Positions 50,425 through 60,474 of a stretch of 64,000 nt of DNA are shown one piece after another. This stretch comes from Terriglobales bacterium (GTDB lineage Bacteria > Acidobacteriota > Terriglobia > Terriglobales > Acidobacteriaceae): the NCBI GenBank assembly GCA_035561515.1, contig DATMXP010000054.1, positions 1 through 64,000 on the forward strand. Reading direction: 5' to 3'. The number at the start of each line of letters is the position of its first letter. The first letter of the stretch is position 1. The position numbers and the translations under genes were made by a program. The notes below the pieces were generated by a model. That model was not told the DNA's origin, did no database searches, and saw only the letters and a program-made list of their open reading frames with translations.

Positions 50425-51381
50425 TTAATCTGCGCTCGCTTCGCAGGCAGGCAGGGTTTCTTCTGCGCGGCCAGCGCGGCGTTTCACTTTAGATTGGGTC
50501 ACCAGCGCCACGGAGATCACCACGATCGCCGTTCCCGCCAGGATGTATGCGTCCACGCGTTCGTGAAGAACAATCCATCCCAGGAACACCGCCACCACAG
50601 GATTCACGTATGCGTACGTTGCCACCTTCGACATCGACACATTCTGCAGCAACCAGATATATGCGCTGAATCCAACCCACGAGCCGAAGACAATCAGGTA
50701 GGCCACAGCTCCAATTGCCTGTGGTGTCCAGTGTGCGTCTTTGAACTCTCCGAATGCGGCTCCGATGCCAAGGTTCACCAGTCCCGCGATGGTCATCTGC
50801 CATCCGCTCGCGGAGAACGGGTCAATCTCTTTCTGCCACCGCTTCGACAGTGCCGAGCCAATCGACCAGCAAAGCGATCCCAACATCAGGACGCTCGCGG
50901 CGTAAAACTGCTTGCGCCCGAGAGTCGTGGTGGACATTAGCTTGGGCCACAGGAGAACGCCGATGCCGACGATCCCAAGCGCCAGACCGATGTAGCCTTT
51001 TCCGCCTGGTCGGTCTCCGCGAAACGCGAAGCTGTCCACTACGAGGAACCACAGCGGAGTAATCGCAACGATGAGTGCTGCCAGTCCTGTGGGTACGACG
51101 ACCTCCGCCCATGCCAGCAGGGAATTCGCCAGGCTCAGCAGCAGTACGCCAATCAAACTAAGCTTTGCAAGTTGCGGAAGAGTGACGCGAATGCCGCGAT
51201 TAGTCCGCCAGCAGTAAAGCAGCATGACTGCGCCGGCAATCACGAAGCGAACGCCGGTCATCACGTATGGCGGCACGTACTTCACCGCGATCCCGATGCC
51301 GAGATACGTGGAGCCCCAGAACACATAAACCAGGGCGAACGCGAGCAGTACTCGCCAACGATGCTGTTCGGACTGCGTCAT
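50425..51381 (-). CDS. EamA/RhaT-family DMT transporter
   Basis: 318 residues, ten membrane helices, two EamA repeats (FALVYVFWGSTYLGIGIAVKYVPP at the start; YAYVNPVVAVFLGWIVLHERVDAYI near the end). Probably exports an amino acid or metabolite; the second such gene in the window. ATG at 51381 gives MTQSEQHRWR; a longer reading covers the palindrome. One base separates its stop from the TrpF-like gene start, so they are coupled. Confidence 0.86.
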   Translation of the reverse strand: MTQSEQHRWRVLLAFALVYVFWGSTYLGIGIAVKYVPPYVMTGVRFVIAGAVMLLYCWRTNRGIRVTLPQLAKLSLIGVLLLSLANSLLAWAEVVVPTGLAALIVAITPLWFLVVDSFAFRGDRPGGKGYIGLALGIVGIGVLLWPKLMSTTTLGRKQFYAASVLMLGSLCWSIGSALSKRWQKEIDPFSASGWQMTIAGLVNLGIGAAFGEFKDAHWTPQAIGAVAYLIVFGSWVGFSAYIWLLQNVSMSKVATYAYVNPVVAVFLGWIVLHERVDAYILAGTAIVVISVALVTQSKVKRRAGRAEETLPACEASAD

Positions 51382-51450
51382 GAAATCGAAGTTGGAACAA
51401 TAGCAGAATAGATGGGCCAGAATCGGTGACGGATGCAGAGAAGTTAATGC

Positions 51451-51472
51451 GAGCGGGCGAATTCGCCCGCTC
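51451..51472 (-). terminator. 22-bp perfect palindrome, terminator-like
   Basis: GAGCGGGCGAA repeated as its own reverse complement, lying between the 51481 gene and the DMT gene. There is no T-run, so it may be an mRNA-end hairpin. Confidence 0.5.
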
Positions 51473-51480
51473 ATGTGTGT

Positions 51481-51900
51481 TTATGCGGCTTCCGAGTATT
51501 CCTGCGCGCGTGCTTGTTCGCTGTCGAAATCGGTAATTCCAATCACCAATGCTTCATTCAACGCTTGAAGCCGGAAGGGAAGTGCAGCGGATTCGTTGCT
51601 GAAGCCGAGCAGGTTCGGTAATCCGGCGGCAGCCAGCGCTTGCAGCACATCGCCTTTACCGTGCGTGCGGAAACTCAGCTTTTTCAGTCCACCGGGATAA
51701 TCCGTCAGTATCGACATGCCCATCACCATCAATCCGTTAATCAACGCCGTTGCAGCCGCGCGACGATGTCGTCCCCAGAAGAAGCTGGCCATGATCATGA
51801 AAGCGGCAGTCGTCAGATGGTCAAGAACGGCATGCGTTGCCGGATCAACGAACTTCGGCATACGTTGTGTCTGGTCGAGTACTCGGTCGAGTGGGTCCAT
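51481..51900 (-). CDS. hypothetical membrane-associated protein
   Basis: 139 residues; a short hydrophobic pair (LDHLTTAAFMIMASFFWG and ALINGLMVMGMSILTDYPGG) lies in the middle, followed by KLSFRTHGKGDVLQALAAAGLPNLLGF. It resembles small SPW-like or VIT-type membrane proteins only loosely. Function unknown. Confidence 0.6.
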   Translation of the reverse strand: MDPLDRVLDQTQRMPKFVDPATHAVLDHLTTAAFMIMASFFWGRHRRAAATALINGLMVMGMSILTDYPGGLKKLSFRTHGKGDVLQALAAAGLPNLLGFSNESAALPFRLQALNEALVIGITDFDSEQARAQEYSEAA

Positions 51901-51995
51901 TGGAAATCTCTCCTGTTTGAAGTCCTGATAACAAGATGCCGCCGCTAATCATTGGTCTGCCTGCGAAGCGGCTACACGGAACTCGACTCAGGGGG

Positions 51996-52024
51996 TTACG
52001 GCATCTCAGGAGTCGGGCTATAAT
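51996..52024 (+). promoter_or_regulatory. sigma70-like promoter
   Basis: TTACGG (-35) and a perfect TATAAT (-10, 52019-52024) with a 17-base spacer. It could drive the aminotransferase gene or a small leader ORF at 52033. The 358 bases between 51901 and 52258 hold nothing else recognised. Confidence 0.5.
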
Positions 52025-52258
52025 CAATAGTGATGAAGCTGATGGCCACATTCCGCACTGGTTTACAGGCGGCGCCGCCTTGCAGGCTGCGGTTGATCGT
52101 GAGCTATCCTCGCGTGGGCCTGAAGTTTATCCCCTCCAAGCAGCGCCCCAATCTGTTCGGCTGCGACTAAGTCCCCCTCCTGATTTGCGCGTTGTTCCTG
52201 CTCATTGAGCACCGATTCTCGCGCGTATGCGCCCCAGCAGAAGAACAGGAGAAAGTCC

Positions 52259-53653
52259 ATGCCGACCACCATCACTCAAGCCGGTCCCAACATTCGCACC
52301 GCACTCCCCGGACCGAACGCCAAGCGCGTGCTCGCGGGAGACGAGAAGTACATTTCGCCGTCATACACCCGTTCCTATCCGCTCGTTGCCAAGCGTGGCC
52401 GCGGCGTAATGATTGAAGACGTTGACGGAAACGAGTTCCTCGATTTCGCCGCTGGCATCGCCGTGTGTTCCACCGGGCATTGCCATCCGGAAGTCGTTGC
52501 CGCCATCCAGAAGCAGTCGGCGGAACTCATCCACATGTCCGGCACCGACTTCTATTACGAGAACATGGTCACCCTCGCCGAGCGCCTGTCGAAGCTGGCG
52601 CCGATGAAGGGACCTCACCGCTTCTACTACGGGAACTCCGGTGCCGAAGCCATTGAAGCTGCGATCAAGATGGCGCGTTATCACACCAAGCGGCCGAATA
52701 TCATCGCCTTTTACGGCGCGTTTCACGGACGCACCATGGGAGCGCTCTCGCTCACCGCTTCCAAGCCGCAGCAGAAGCGCCGGTTTGCTCCGTTCATGCC
52801 GGGCGTACACCATGTGCGCTATCCCGATGTCTATCGCGGATGCGTCGGCGGCACGCAGGAAGCGGAGAAGTTCGCTCTCGGCTGTGCGCGCTTCATCGAA
52901 GAAAAGGTCTTAACAACCGTGTTGCCGCCGGAAGAAGTCGCTGCGATCTTCGTCGAGCCCATCCAGGGCGAAGGCGGATACGTAGTTGCACCAACCATCT
53001 TCATGCAGGAACTGCGGAAAATCTGCGACAAGCACGGCATCCTGCTCGTGTGCGACGAAGTTCAGTCCGGCTGCGGACGCACCGGCAAGATGTGGGCCGT
53101 CCAGCACACTGGTGTCGAGCCCGACATGATCACCATCGCGAAGGGCATCGCCTCCGGCATGCCGCTTAGCGTCCTGATGGCGAAAGCCGAGATCATGGAC
53201 TGGGTGCCCGGATCGCACGCTTCCACATTCGGCGGAAATCCCGTAGCCATCGCTTCCGCACTCGCCACGCTCGACGTTCTTGAGCGCGAAGGTATCCAGA
53301 ACGCAGCCGAAGTCGGCAGCTACATCATGGCGCGCGTTGCGGAGTGGCCGAAGAAACACGAACTGGTTGGCGACGTCCGCGGCCGCGGCCTCATGATTGG
53401 AATCGATCTCGTGAAAGACAAGCAGACGAAAGCGTATGCTGGTCCGGAGCGTGATCGCGTCACCGAATTGGCGTTCGAGCGCGGACTGCTGATCCTGGGC
53501 GCAGGCCCCTCGGCTGTCCGTATTTGCCCGCCACTTATCGTCACCAAAGAACAAGCCGACATCGCTCTCGACATCCTCGAAGAGTGCATCGGCATTGTCG
53601 AGAAAGAGCACCACGGGACTCGCAGCAAAGCTGGCCAGCCCGTAGGCGCATAG
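52259..53653 (+). CDS. class III PLP aminotransferase (GabT/acetylornithine type)
   Basis: 464-residue fold-type I aminotransferase. Substrate loop and PLP motifs: GNEFLDFAAGIAVCSTGHCHPEV, YGNSGAEAIEAAIKMAR, FYGAFHGRTMGALSLTASK, Asp in LLVCDEVQSGCGRTGKMW, and the Schiff-base Lys in TIAKGIASGMPLS, with SHASTFGGNPVAIASALATLDVL. Likely 4-aminobutyrate or omega-amino-acid transaminase. AGGAG precedes the ATG. Confidence 0.88.
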   Translation: MPTTITQAGPNIRTALPGPNAKRVLAGDEKYISPSYTRSYPLVAKRGRGVMIEDVDGNEFLDFAAGIAVCSTGHCHPEVVAAIQKQSAELIHMSGTDFYYENMVTLAERLSKLAPMKGPHRFYYGNSGAEAIEAAIKMARYHTKRPNIIAFYGAFHGRTMGALSLTASKPQQKRRFAPFMPGVHHVRYPDVYRGCVGGTQEAEKFALGCARFIEEKVLTTVLPPEEVAAIFVEPIQGEGGYVVAPTIFMQELRKICDKHGILLVCDEVQSGCGRTGKMWAVQHTGVEPDMITIAKGIASGMPLSVLMAKAEIMDWVPGSHASTFGGNPVAIASALATLDVLEREGIQNAAEVGSYIMARVAEWPKKHELVGDVRGRGLMIGIDLVKDKQTKAYAGPERDRVTELAFERGLLILGAGPSAVRICPPLIVTKEQADIALDILEECIGIVEKEHHGTRSKAGQPVGA

Positions 53654-53685
53654 CACTGCCCCTTTTACCCAGCAGTACAGGAGCA

Positions 53686-53723
53686 CGAACCGCCCGGTCA
53701 CAAGCCGGGCGTTCGTGTCTTTA
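53686..53723 (+). terminator. terminator after the aminotransferase
   Basis: CGAAC-GCCCGG / CCGGGC-GTTCG stem followed by TGTCTTT. Confidence 0.6.
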
Positions 53724-53764
53724 GGGAGCGCACATTTACCATAGGTTGGGTGGGGCAAGCTTCA

Positions 53765-56512
53765 ATGTCGACGGAACCTCTCTGGAAGCCTGAACAGCAA
53801 TCGGTGCGGTTGCTGGAACTGATCAGCAACGACCCTGAGCTCAAGCTCGCGCCTTTGCGACGCGATGTGCGCTCGCTTGGCGTGCTGCTCGGCCGCGTGT
53901 TAAAGGAGCAGGAGGGAGACGAGCTTTTCACCAAGGTTGAGCGCCTGCGCGAATTGTTCACCCGCCAGCGCGAAGAAGCACAGCCCGGTGCGACCCGAGA
54001 GAAACTCACCGGAGAAGCTCGCGAACTCATCGCGCAACTCAATCTCGCCGAAGCTCACAAAATTACCAAAGCATTCGCCATCTACTTCGAACTCACCAAC
54101 CTCGCGGAAACCAACCACCGCAAGCGCCGCCGTCGGGCCAGCATGCTCGAGACGCAACACTCGCCCATGCCCGGTTCGTTTCGTGGAACCTTGCGGCGCC
54201 TGAAAGATGCGGGAGTCTGGTTCGGGCAGGCGATGGAACTTCTCCACCGCGTCCACATCACGCCGGTCTTCACCGCCCACCCAACGGAAGTTGCTAGAAG
54301 AACCGTCCTCAAGGCTCGCGGCCGCATCGCGCACGAACTCCAGAAACTCGACTCGCTCCCGCTCACCGAAAGCTACGCCGCCGAACGTGAACTCGCCATC
54401 GCTGGCGAAATCACCGCGCTCTGGCAGACCGACGAAGTTCGCCGCAAGCAGCCCTCCGTTGCGGACGAAATTCGCATGGGTCTCGACTACTACCAGATCT
54501 CGATCTTGAACACCATTCCGCGTCTCTACCAGGAGATCGCGACCTCGTTCCGAGATGTCTATGGCGTCGACGTTGATCCCGGCGACCTTCCGACCATCTT
54601 CACTTTCGGATCCTGGATCGGTGGCGATCGTGATGGCAATCCTCACGTGACCTCAGGCTGCACCGCCGAAGCGCTGTCGATGGCGAGAAATCTCATCCTC
54701 GACTTCTATCTCTCGCAACTCGACTCGCTTTATCCGCGGATGAGCATTTCGGTTCTCCAGACTCCGATCTCAACGGCCCTCGCAGATTCTCTACTGCGGT
54801 ACGAGCAGAACATCACCGCAATTGAGCTCGATCGCTTGCGTTATCCCGAGGCCGAAAAGTACCGCCGTTTTCTGGCATACATCCATTGGCGACTCCATCA
54901 CAGCCGGTACAATCCAGACCACAACGACGCATACCGCGAGCACCACGAATTTCTTGAAGACCTGCATCTCATCTACGAAAGCCTTGCCGCCAATGGTGCG
55001 CAGCGGCTCGCATCACGGGTTCTTGACCCGCTCATGCGCCAGATTGAGACCTTCGGATTTCATCTCCACACGCTCGACATTCGCCAGCACGCGCGCATAC
55101 ACAGACAGGCGATAGAAGAAGTCGGCTCGACGCTGGGCAGCTTCGAGTCCCTTTCCGATACATCGCATGAGGTCCTCGAAACGCTGCGCGTCGTCTCCGA
55201 ACTGAAGACGAAGTTCCCACCTGAGGCCATACGTCAATACGTCATCAGCGGTGCGCGCTCCGAGCAGGATGTGCTCGATGTCATTCGTCTTGCGCGAATT
55301 GCCGGCGCGAAGGCCGAAGGCTCAACCGACACCGATCCCGGCATCATGCCGGTCCCGTTATTCGAATCCATTGAAGACCTGCGCACCTGTCCCGACATCT
55401 GCAAACGGCTGTGGACCTCGGCCGAGTATTCCGTCCTGCTCGACTCCTGGGGCCGTCGCCAGGAGATCATGCTCGGCTATTCCGACTCCAATAAAGATGG
55501 CGGCATGTTTACCAGTACGTGGGAGATCTACAAGGCCCACCGTGCACTGCATCAGGTGGCGACTGAGTGCCGCGTACGCCTCCGTCTCTTCCACGGGCGT
55601 GGCGGTACCGTCGGACGCGGCGGCGGACCTACGCATTCCATGATCATCGCCCAGCCGCCCGGTGCATTCACCGGGGAAATACGCATCACCGAGCAGGGCG
55701 AAGTCATGAGTTGGAAGTACTCGGACATGGTTCTCTCCGAGTGGAATCTTGAACTCATGGCAGCGGCGTCGATCGAGGCGCTCTCGCCTCTGCGCAACTC
55801 CGAGATGCCTCGCCACGAAGCATGGGACGCCGCGATGGAAGTGATGTCGGAAATCGCGTTTCAGTTCTATCGGGAGAACATCGCTGAAAATCCCGACACC
55901 ATCCCGTACTTTGAGCAGGCGACGCCCGTGAATGAACTTGAGCACGCGCGGATCGCATCACGGCCCACTCGTCGCAAGACCAGCCACAGCCTCGATGATC
56001 TCCGCGCCATTCCTTGGGTCTTCGGATGGATGCAGAGCCGCAATGGACTTCCGGCCTGGTTCGGAGTCGGTTATGCGCTGGAGAAGTTCGCATTGGCCAA
56101 CGACGCCAATCCGGCCTTGCTGCTCGAGATGATGCAGAAGTTCCCGCTCTTTCACGTCATGATTCGCAACATCGAAATCGGTATGGCAAAGGCCGACTTC
56201 AGCATCGCGCGCCTGTACGCCGAGCTTGTCGAAGACCGTGACCTGCGTGATCGCGTCTTCGCCATGCTCACCGAAGAATTCGACCGCACGCTGCGCATGG
56301 TGCTGCAAGTGACGGGACAACAGCGCTTGCTGGAAACGAACCCGGTGCTCGAGCGCTCGATTCGCCTCCGTAATCCTTACGTAGATCCCATGAGTCTGGT
56401 GCAGGTTGAGTTGTTGCGCCGCAAGCGCGCGGGCGACACCAGCGATGACTTGAACTACGCCTTGGCAGCCACGATCAACGGGATCGCCGCCGGATTGCAC
56501 AACACCGGTTAA
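53765..56512 (+). CDS. ppc: phosphoenolpyruvate carboxylase
   Basis: 915-residue anaplerotic enzyme converting PEP and bicarbonate to oxaloacetate. Catalytic His172 is in VFTAHPTEVARR; further PEPC signatures are GYSDSNKDGG and the loop FHGRGGTVGRGGGPT. The C-terminal RNPYVDPMSLVQVELLRRKR and terminal NTG are the conserved end. ATG at 53765 is preferred to an earlier in-frame GTG at 53750. Length is normal. Confidence 0.95.
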   Translation: MSTEPLWKPEQQSVRLLELISNDPELKLAPLRRDVRSLGVLLGRVLKEQEGDELFTKVERLRELFTRQREEAQPGATREKLTGEARELIAQLNLAEAHKITKAFAIYFELTNLAETNHRKRRRRASMLETQHSPMPGSFRGTLRRLKDAGVWFGQAMELLHRVHITPVFTAHPTEVARRTVLKARGRIAHELQKLDSLPLTESYAAERELAIAGEITALWQTDEVRRKQPSVADEIRMGLDYYQISILNTIPRLYQEIATSFRDVYGVDVDPGDLPTIFTFGSWIGGDRDGNPHVTSGCTAEALSMARNLILDFYLSQLDSLYPRMSISVLQTPISTALADSLLRYEQNITAIELDRLRYPEAEKYRRFLAYIHWRLHHSRYNPDHNDAYREHHEFLEDLHLIYESLAANGAQRLASRVLDPLMRQIETFGFHLHTLDIRQHARIHRQAIEEVGSTLGSFESLSDTSHEVLETLRVVSELKTKFPPEAIRQYVISGARSEQDVLDVIRLARIAGAKAEGSTDTDPGIMPVPLFESIEDLRTCPDICKRLWTSAEYSVLLDSWGRRQEIMLGYSDSNKDGGMFTSTWEIYKAHRALHQVATECRVRLRLFHGRGGTVGRGGGPTHSMIIAQPPGAFTGEIRITEQGEVMSWKYSDMVLSEWNLELMAAASIEALSPLRNSEMPRHEAWDAAMEVMSEIAFQFYRENIAENPDTIPYFEQATPVNELEHARIASRPTRRKTSHSLDDLRAIPWVFGWMQSRNGLPAWFGVGYALEKFALANDANPALLLEMMQKFPLFHVMIRNIEIGMAKADFSIARLYAELVEDRDLRDRVFAMLTEEFDRTLRMVLQVTGQQRLLETNPVLERSIRLRNPYVDPMSLVQVELLRRKRAGDTSDDLNYALAATINGIAAGLHNTG

Positions 56513-56603
56513 TGAAATCGCGGTGTTAGTCTCGGAAATTTGCTAACTATCGTTTTCCCTTCTACACTCGCTCCGCCATCTTTCAACAAATTTTGGAGGA
56601 ATC

Positions 56604-57965
56604 GTGCGACGTTTGCTCGCTGTCTTCTTGCTCTTGATATCCAGTTCCGCTGCCTTTGCGCAATTCACTGACTTGCAGGCCATGAACGAACTCGGAGGCC
56701 CGCAGGAGTTCGCCCGTCGCCGCGCGGAACTCGGCAAACAGTTGAAGACCGGTTACACGCTGCTCTGGGCGCGCATCAATGAACCGGAACAGTTGACCTA
56801 CCGCGAAGACAACGACTTCTACTACTTCACGGGTTTGCAGGACCCCGGCGCCATTCTGCTGATGAACAACGAGACTGGCCATAGCATTCTGTTTGAGCCG
56901 ATCCAGGCCGCTCGGGAAATCAGCCTCAGTGGCCCCAATCTTCTGGGATTACCGGAAGCACAACGTAAGGCGTACGGTTATTCCCAAATATTTCCGCTGC
57001 ACGATTTCGAAAGCATCATGGGCGGAATGTTCGGCGACCCAGCGGCGCGCGAACTGTGGGTACGTGCAGGCTTCCCTGATGAAGTCGATGGCGCGCGCAC
57101 AGAAACTGCCGGAGATTATGCGAAACAGTATTCGCATCCGCTTGGCGATCCAACGCCGGGTGATCGTTCCGCACTGAAGAAACTAGCCGAGCGTTTTCCT
57201 GGACTTCAACTCAGAGACTTCACTGGCATCGTCGACGAAATGCGGAATATCAAAACGCCGCAGGAGATCGCTATCCTTCGCAAGAATGGAAAAATCAGTG
57301 CCGAAGCTCTGCGTCGAGCCATGGCGAAAGCAAAACCGGGCATGTTCGAGTATCAGGTCGAAGCCGAGGCCCGGTACTGGATGACCATGAACGGTGCACA
57401 AGGTGTCGCCTATCCTGCGATCGTTGGCTCCGGCGCGAACTCAAATCGTTGGCACTACTTCGAAAACCGTAAGCAGATGCAGCCCAACGAAATCGTCGTC
57501 TTCGATTTCGGCGCCGATCTCCATCACCTGGCCATGGACATCACGCGCACTTTCAGCGTGAGCGGAAAGTTCACTCCCGAACAAGCGAAGTGGTACCAGG
57601 TTGGACTCGCCGCACAAAAAGCCATCATTGCCATGTTGAAGCCGGGCAACACGTATGAAGATGCGAGTGCTGCCGGTCGGAAAGTATTTGAGCAGGCCGG
57701 GCTCGAGAGTGGCTATTTCGGATCCCGTTTTCCCGGACATTTCGTCGGCTTGTCTACCCACGACGTGAAGCGTCCGGTAGGCCCGGTGAAGAAAGGGCAG
57801 GTCGTCACCATCGAACCCATCATCGACTTCCCCGACAAGCAACTCCACATCCGCATCGAAGATACGGTGTTGATCACCGACGGCGAGGCGGAAATCTTGA
57901 GTGTCGGGATTCCCAAGGAAATGGCCGAAGTGGAGCGCCTCGTGGGAAGCGAGGCCTCGAAGTAA
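56604..57965 (+). CDS. secreted M24 aminopeptidase P (Xaa-Pro)
   Basis: 453-residue exported metallopeptidase with signal peptide (MRRLLAVFLLLISSSAAFAQ). An N-terminal AMP_N domain precedes the pita-bread fold. Metal ligands: Asp in VVFDFGADLHH, Asp in MDITRTF, His in FPGHFVGLSTHD, Glu in VTIEPI and HIRIEDT. GGAGG precedes the GTG start. Confidence 0.9.
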   Translation: MRRLLAVFLLLISSSAAFAQFTDLQAMNELGGPQEFARRRAELGKQLKTGYTLLWARINEPEQLTYREDNDFYYFTGLQDPGAILLMNNETGHSILFEPIQAAREISLSGPNLLGLPEAQRKAYGYSQIFPLHDFESIMGGMFGDPAARELWVRAGFPDEVDGARTETAGDYAKQYSHPLGDPTPGDRSALKKLAERFPGLQLRDFTGIVDEMRNIKTPQEIAILRKNGKISAEALRRAMAKAKPGMFEYQVEAEARYWMTMNGAQGVAYPAIVGSGANSNRWHYFENRKQMQPNEIVVFDFGADLHHLAMDITRTFSVSGKFTPEQAKWYQVGLAAQKAIIAMLKPGNTYEDASAAGRKVFEQAGLESGYFGSRFPGHFVGLSTHDVKRPVGPVKKGQVVTIEPIIDFPDKQLHIRIEDTVLITDGEAEILSVGIPKEMAEVERLVGSEASK

Positions 57966-57978
57966 AGGAAGGGAAGAA

Positions 57979-57996
57979 GGGGTGCTACTGCACCCC
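57979..57996 (-). terminator. terminator overlapping the stop of the TlpA-like gene
   Basis: GGGGTGC/GCACCCC with tetraloop AGTA on the minus strand, followed by TTCTTCCCTTCCTTT. Confidence 0.5.
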
Positions 57997-58851
57997 GGCC
58001 TTGGCGAGCATTCTTTTGAACTGGTCGCGCGTGCGCATATCGATCGCTTGTGCGACCAGTTTTCCTTGCCGGTCATAAACGAACGTCTTCGGAATTCCGT
58101 CGATCTGGAATGCGTCGTTTACTTTGCGTCCGTTGTCCAGCAGGATCGGATACGTCAGCTTCCGCTTCTCGACGAACGGAACAATCTTTGCCCTATCTTC
58201 ATCGGTAATTGCCAGCACAACCAAACCCTTGTCTTTGTGCTGTTCATAAAGTGCCTGCATATCCGGAAGTTCCTTGTTGCACGGCGGACACCAGGTCGCC
58301 CAGAAGTTCACCACCACAACTTTCCCCTTCAGCGCCTTCAGACTCCACGTTTTGCCTTCCAGGTCCGTTAGCGTGAAGTCGAGATTCGCGCGAACCTCGT
58401 CGGCCTTTTCGAGCCTGGCCATTGCCGCCGCGTACTGCGGAACTTGAAGGTCGGTGTGCACGCCTTCGTACCTCACCAACTGCGCCAGCGCCGTATAGGA
58501 ATAGGAAGGCTCGCCATCCTTATCGGGCTGCGGTGTTTCACGCAGCGCGCCGGCCAGCGTGTTTGCCACCTCCTGCAGAGTCTCCATCCCGAAATCGCCT
58601 TCCGTCGAAAGAGAAGCGAGGTTGGTTGCCAGCATCACCTTGTTTTCCCCGGCAGCAAGTGCGCGCACCTCGCGCGCCAGGGCCCTCGTCACGCCGCCAC
58701 GAACTTCATCAGACGTCTTCCGCAACGTGCGCATCTTTTCCACGATCGGTCGTTCCTGGTCCGACCAGGAAATCTCTCTTTTCTGCGCCGCCGCGAATGC
58801 GGAAAGCACGCAGACAACCAGCAATGAGCGAACCACTATGGCGCGAAGCAT
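57985..58851 (-). CDS. TlpA-like exported thioredoxin
   Basis: 288 residues: signal peptide, a helical N-terminal domain (about 30-150), and a C-terminal thioredoxin/peroxiredoxin domain (158-288) with redox motif WCPPC at 187-191 in VVVNFWATWCPPCNKELP. It would act in periplasmic disulfide reduction or cytochrome maturation. The extra N-terminal helical domain is not part of the usual ResA/TlpA. Confidence 0.87.
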   Translation of the reverse strand: MLRAIVVRSLLVVCVLSAFAAAQKREISWSDQERPIVEKMRTLRKTSDEVRGGVTRALAREVRALAAGENKVMLATNLASLSTEGDFGMETLQEVANTLAGALRETPQPDKDGEPSYSYTALAQLVRYEGVHTDLQVPQYAAAMARLEKADEVRANLDFTLTDLEGKTWSLKALKGKVVVVNFWATWCPPCNKELPDMQALYEQHKDKGLVVLAITDEDRAKIVPFVEKRKLTYPILLDNGRKVNDAFQIDGIPKTFVYDRQGKLVAQAIDMRTRDQFKRMLAKAGVQ

Positions 58852-58934
58852 GATGGCAGTTTACCTCCGGGACACAACGGCTTCAGGTTTGCACATCACA
58901 GCGGTTTGGTCACAACTACGTTAGATTGCACCTC

Positions 58935-59390
58935 GTGAAGGGCAGATTCACACGCGCTGTTTTGCGGCTCCTGGACGCGTTTTTCCGGCTCGAGAACGGG
59001 AAATCGCATCCTGCCGAAAAACCAGCGCATCTGGTTACTGGACAGCTTGGGGAAGAAGCGGCCTACTTCTTTTTACGTGAACAGGGATATGTCGTCGTAG
59101 CTCGTAACTTCCGCTCTCCGCGTCATCGGGGTGAGATCGATCTGATCGCGTGGGACGGAAAAGAGCTCTGTTTCGTGGAAGTGAAGACAAGAAGCAGGCA
59201 CTCGTTCGTCCCGGCCGAAGCTGCGGTAGATGCTCCAAAACAGGCCACGCTGCGAGCCACCGCACGGACCTACCTGCGAAAGTTGAAAGAGGTTCCGCCT
59301 GTGCGTTTCGACGTAGTCAGTCTCTACCGCAACACCGAATCCGGGACACCTGAGTTCACCCTATTCAAAGACGCCTTCCCAATGTCGTAA
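58935..59390 (+). CDS. yraN: YraN/UPF0102 nuclease-like protein
   Basis: 151 residues with an endonuclease-like fold: GQLGEEAAYFFLREQGYVVVARNFR and the nuclease triad in HRGEIDLIAWDGKELCFVEVKTR. It starts at GTG 58935 or TTG 58926. Biochemical role in the cell is still unclear in the family. Confidence 0.85.
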   Translation: MKGRFTRAVLRLLDAFFRLENGKSHPAEKPAHLVTGQLGEEAAYFFLREQGYVVVARNFRSPRHRGEIDLIAWDGKELCFVEVKTRSRHSFVPAEAAVDAPKQATLRATARTYLRKLKEVPPVRFDVVSLYRNTESGTPEFTLFKDAFPMS

Positions 59391-59423
59391 TATGCAATAA
59401 GGACAGAGCGAGAGGACCCTTCA

Positions 59424-60458
59424 TTGCCAGAATTAAGAAAAGACCCCATCGTCGGACGCTGGGTGATTATTTCCACCGATCGGGCCAAGCGCCCGACGGA
59501 TTTCGTGCGCGAAGATGTACAGAACAAGGGCGGATTTTGCCCATTTTGCTATGGAAACGAATCGAAGACACCTCCGGAAGTCTTAGCCTACCGGCCTAGT
59601 CAGAACGGCGGACCGCCGGCCCAGAAAGATACTCCCGGATGGACCGTCCGCGTGGTTCCCAATAAGTTCCCCGCGCTGGGTATCGAGGGAAACCTCAACC
59701 GGCAGGCCGACGGCATGTTCGACAAAATGAATGGCCTCGGCGCGCATGAGGTCATCATCGAGACGCCGGACCATAACGCTACCCTCGAGCAATTACCCGA
59801 GAAGCGGATCGAGGACGTGCTCTGGGCGTTTCGCGACCGCATCGTCGACCTGAAGAAGGACCGGCGTTTCAAGTACGTCCTTATTTTCAAGAACCATGGC
59901 GAAACCGCCGGTGCATCCCTTGAGCACAGTCACTCACAGCTGATCGCCCTGCCAATTCTCCCCAAGCAGGTCGTCGAGGAACTGGAAGGCGCCAAGCAGT
60001 ACTACATCTACAAGGAGCGCTGTGTCTTCTGCGACATCATCCGGCAGGAGATTGACAACGGTATTCGTGTCGTCGACGAGAACGCCGACTTCGTCACCAT
60101 CGCGCCGTTCGCTCCCCGATTCCCGTTTGAGACCTGGATCCTTCCGAAGCAGCACGAATCCGGATTCGAGAATTCATCGTCGGGCGTGTACGAGAATCTC
60201 GCTCGTGCCATCAAGACTTTGCTCAACAAGGCCGATCTCGTTCTCGATAATCCTGCGTACAACATGGTGTTTCACACCTCGCCGCTGCAGGACGCTCAGA
60301 ACGATCACTACCATTGGCACGTCGAGTTCATGCCGAAGTTGACCAAGACCGCGGGCTTCGAGTGGGGAACCGGTTTCTATATCAACCCGACTCCTCCGGA
60401 AGAGGCCGCCCGTTTCCTTCGTGAAGCGAACGTTGAAATTCCCATTGGCACTCGGTAA
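59424..60458 (+). CDS. galT: galactose-1-phosphate uridylyltransferase (HIT-type)
   Basis: 344-residue nucleotidyltransferase. Two HIT-like halves: N-terminal GFCPFCYGNE zinc knuckle and nucleophile motif EHSHSQ (canonical GalT HPHGQ), C-terminal CVFCDIIRQE and HYHWHVEFMP. Acts in the Leloir pathway or nucleotide-sugar phosphorolysis. TTG start with GAGAGGA upstream; no other gal gene nearby. Confidence 0.87.
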   Translation: MPELRKDPIVGRWVIISTDRAKRPTDFVREDVQNKGGFCPFCYGNESKTPPEVLAYRPSQNGGPPAQKDTPGWTVRVVPNKFPALGIEGNLNRQADGMFDKMNGLGAHEVIIETPDHNATLEQLPEKRIEDVLWAFRDRIVDLKKDRRFKYVLIFKNHGETAGASLEHSHSQLIALPILPKQVVEELEGAKQYYIYKERCVFCDIIRQEIDNGIRVVDENADFVTIAPFAPRFPFETWILPKQHESGFENSSSGVYENLARAIKTLLNKADLVLDNPAYNMVFHTSPLQDAQNDHYHWHVEFMPKLTKTAGFEWGTGFYINPTPPEEAARFLREANVEIPIGTR

Positions 60459-60474
60459 TCCGATTTAGTTCGAT

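Noticed and set aside
52910..53758. 282-aa frame on the minus strand
   Set aside because: Antisense to the class III aminotransferase with intact catalytic motifs.
53900..54646. 248-aa frame on the minus strand
   Set aside because: Antisense to ppc, which contains the TAHPTE motif there.
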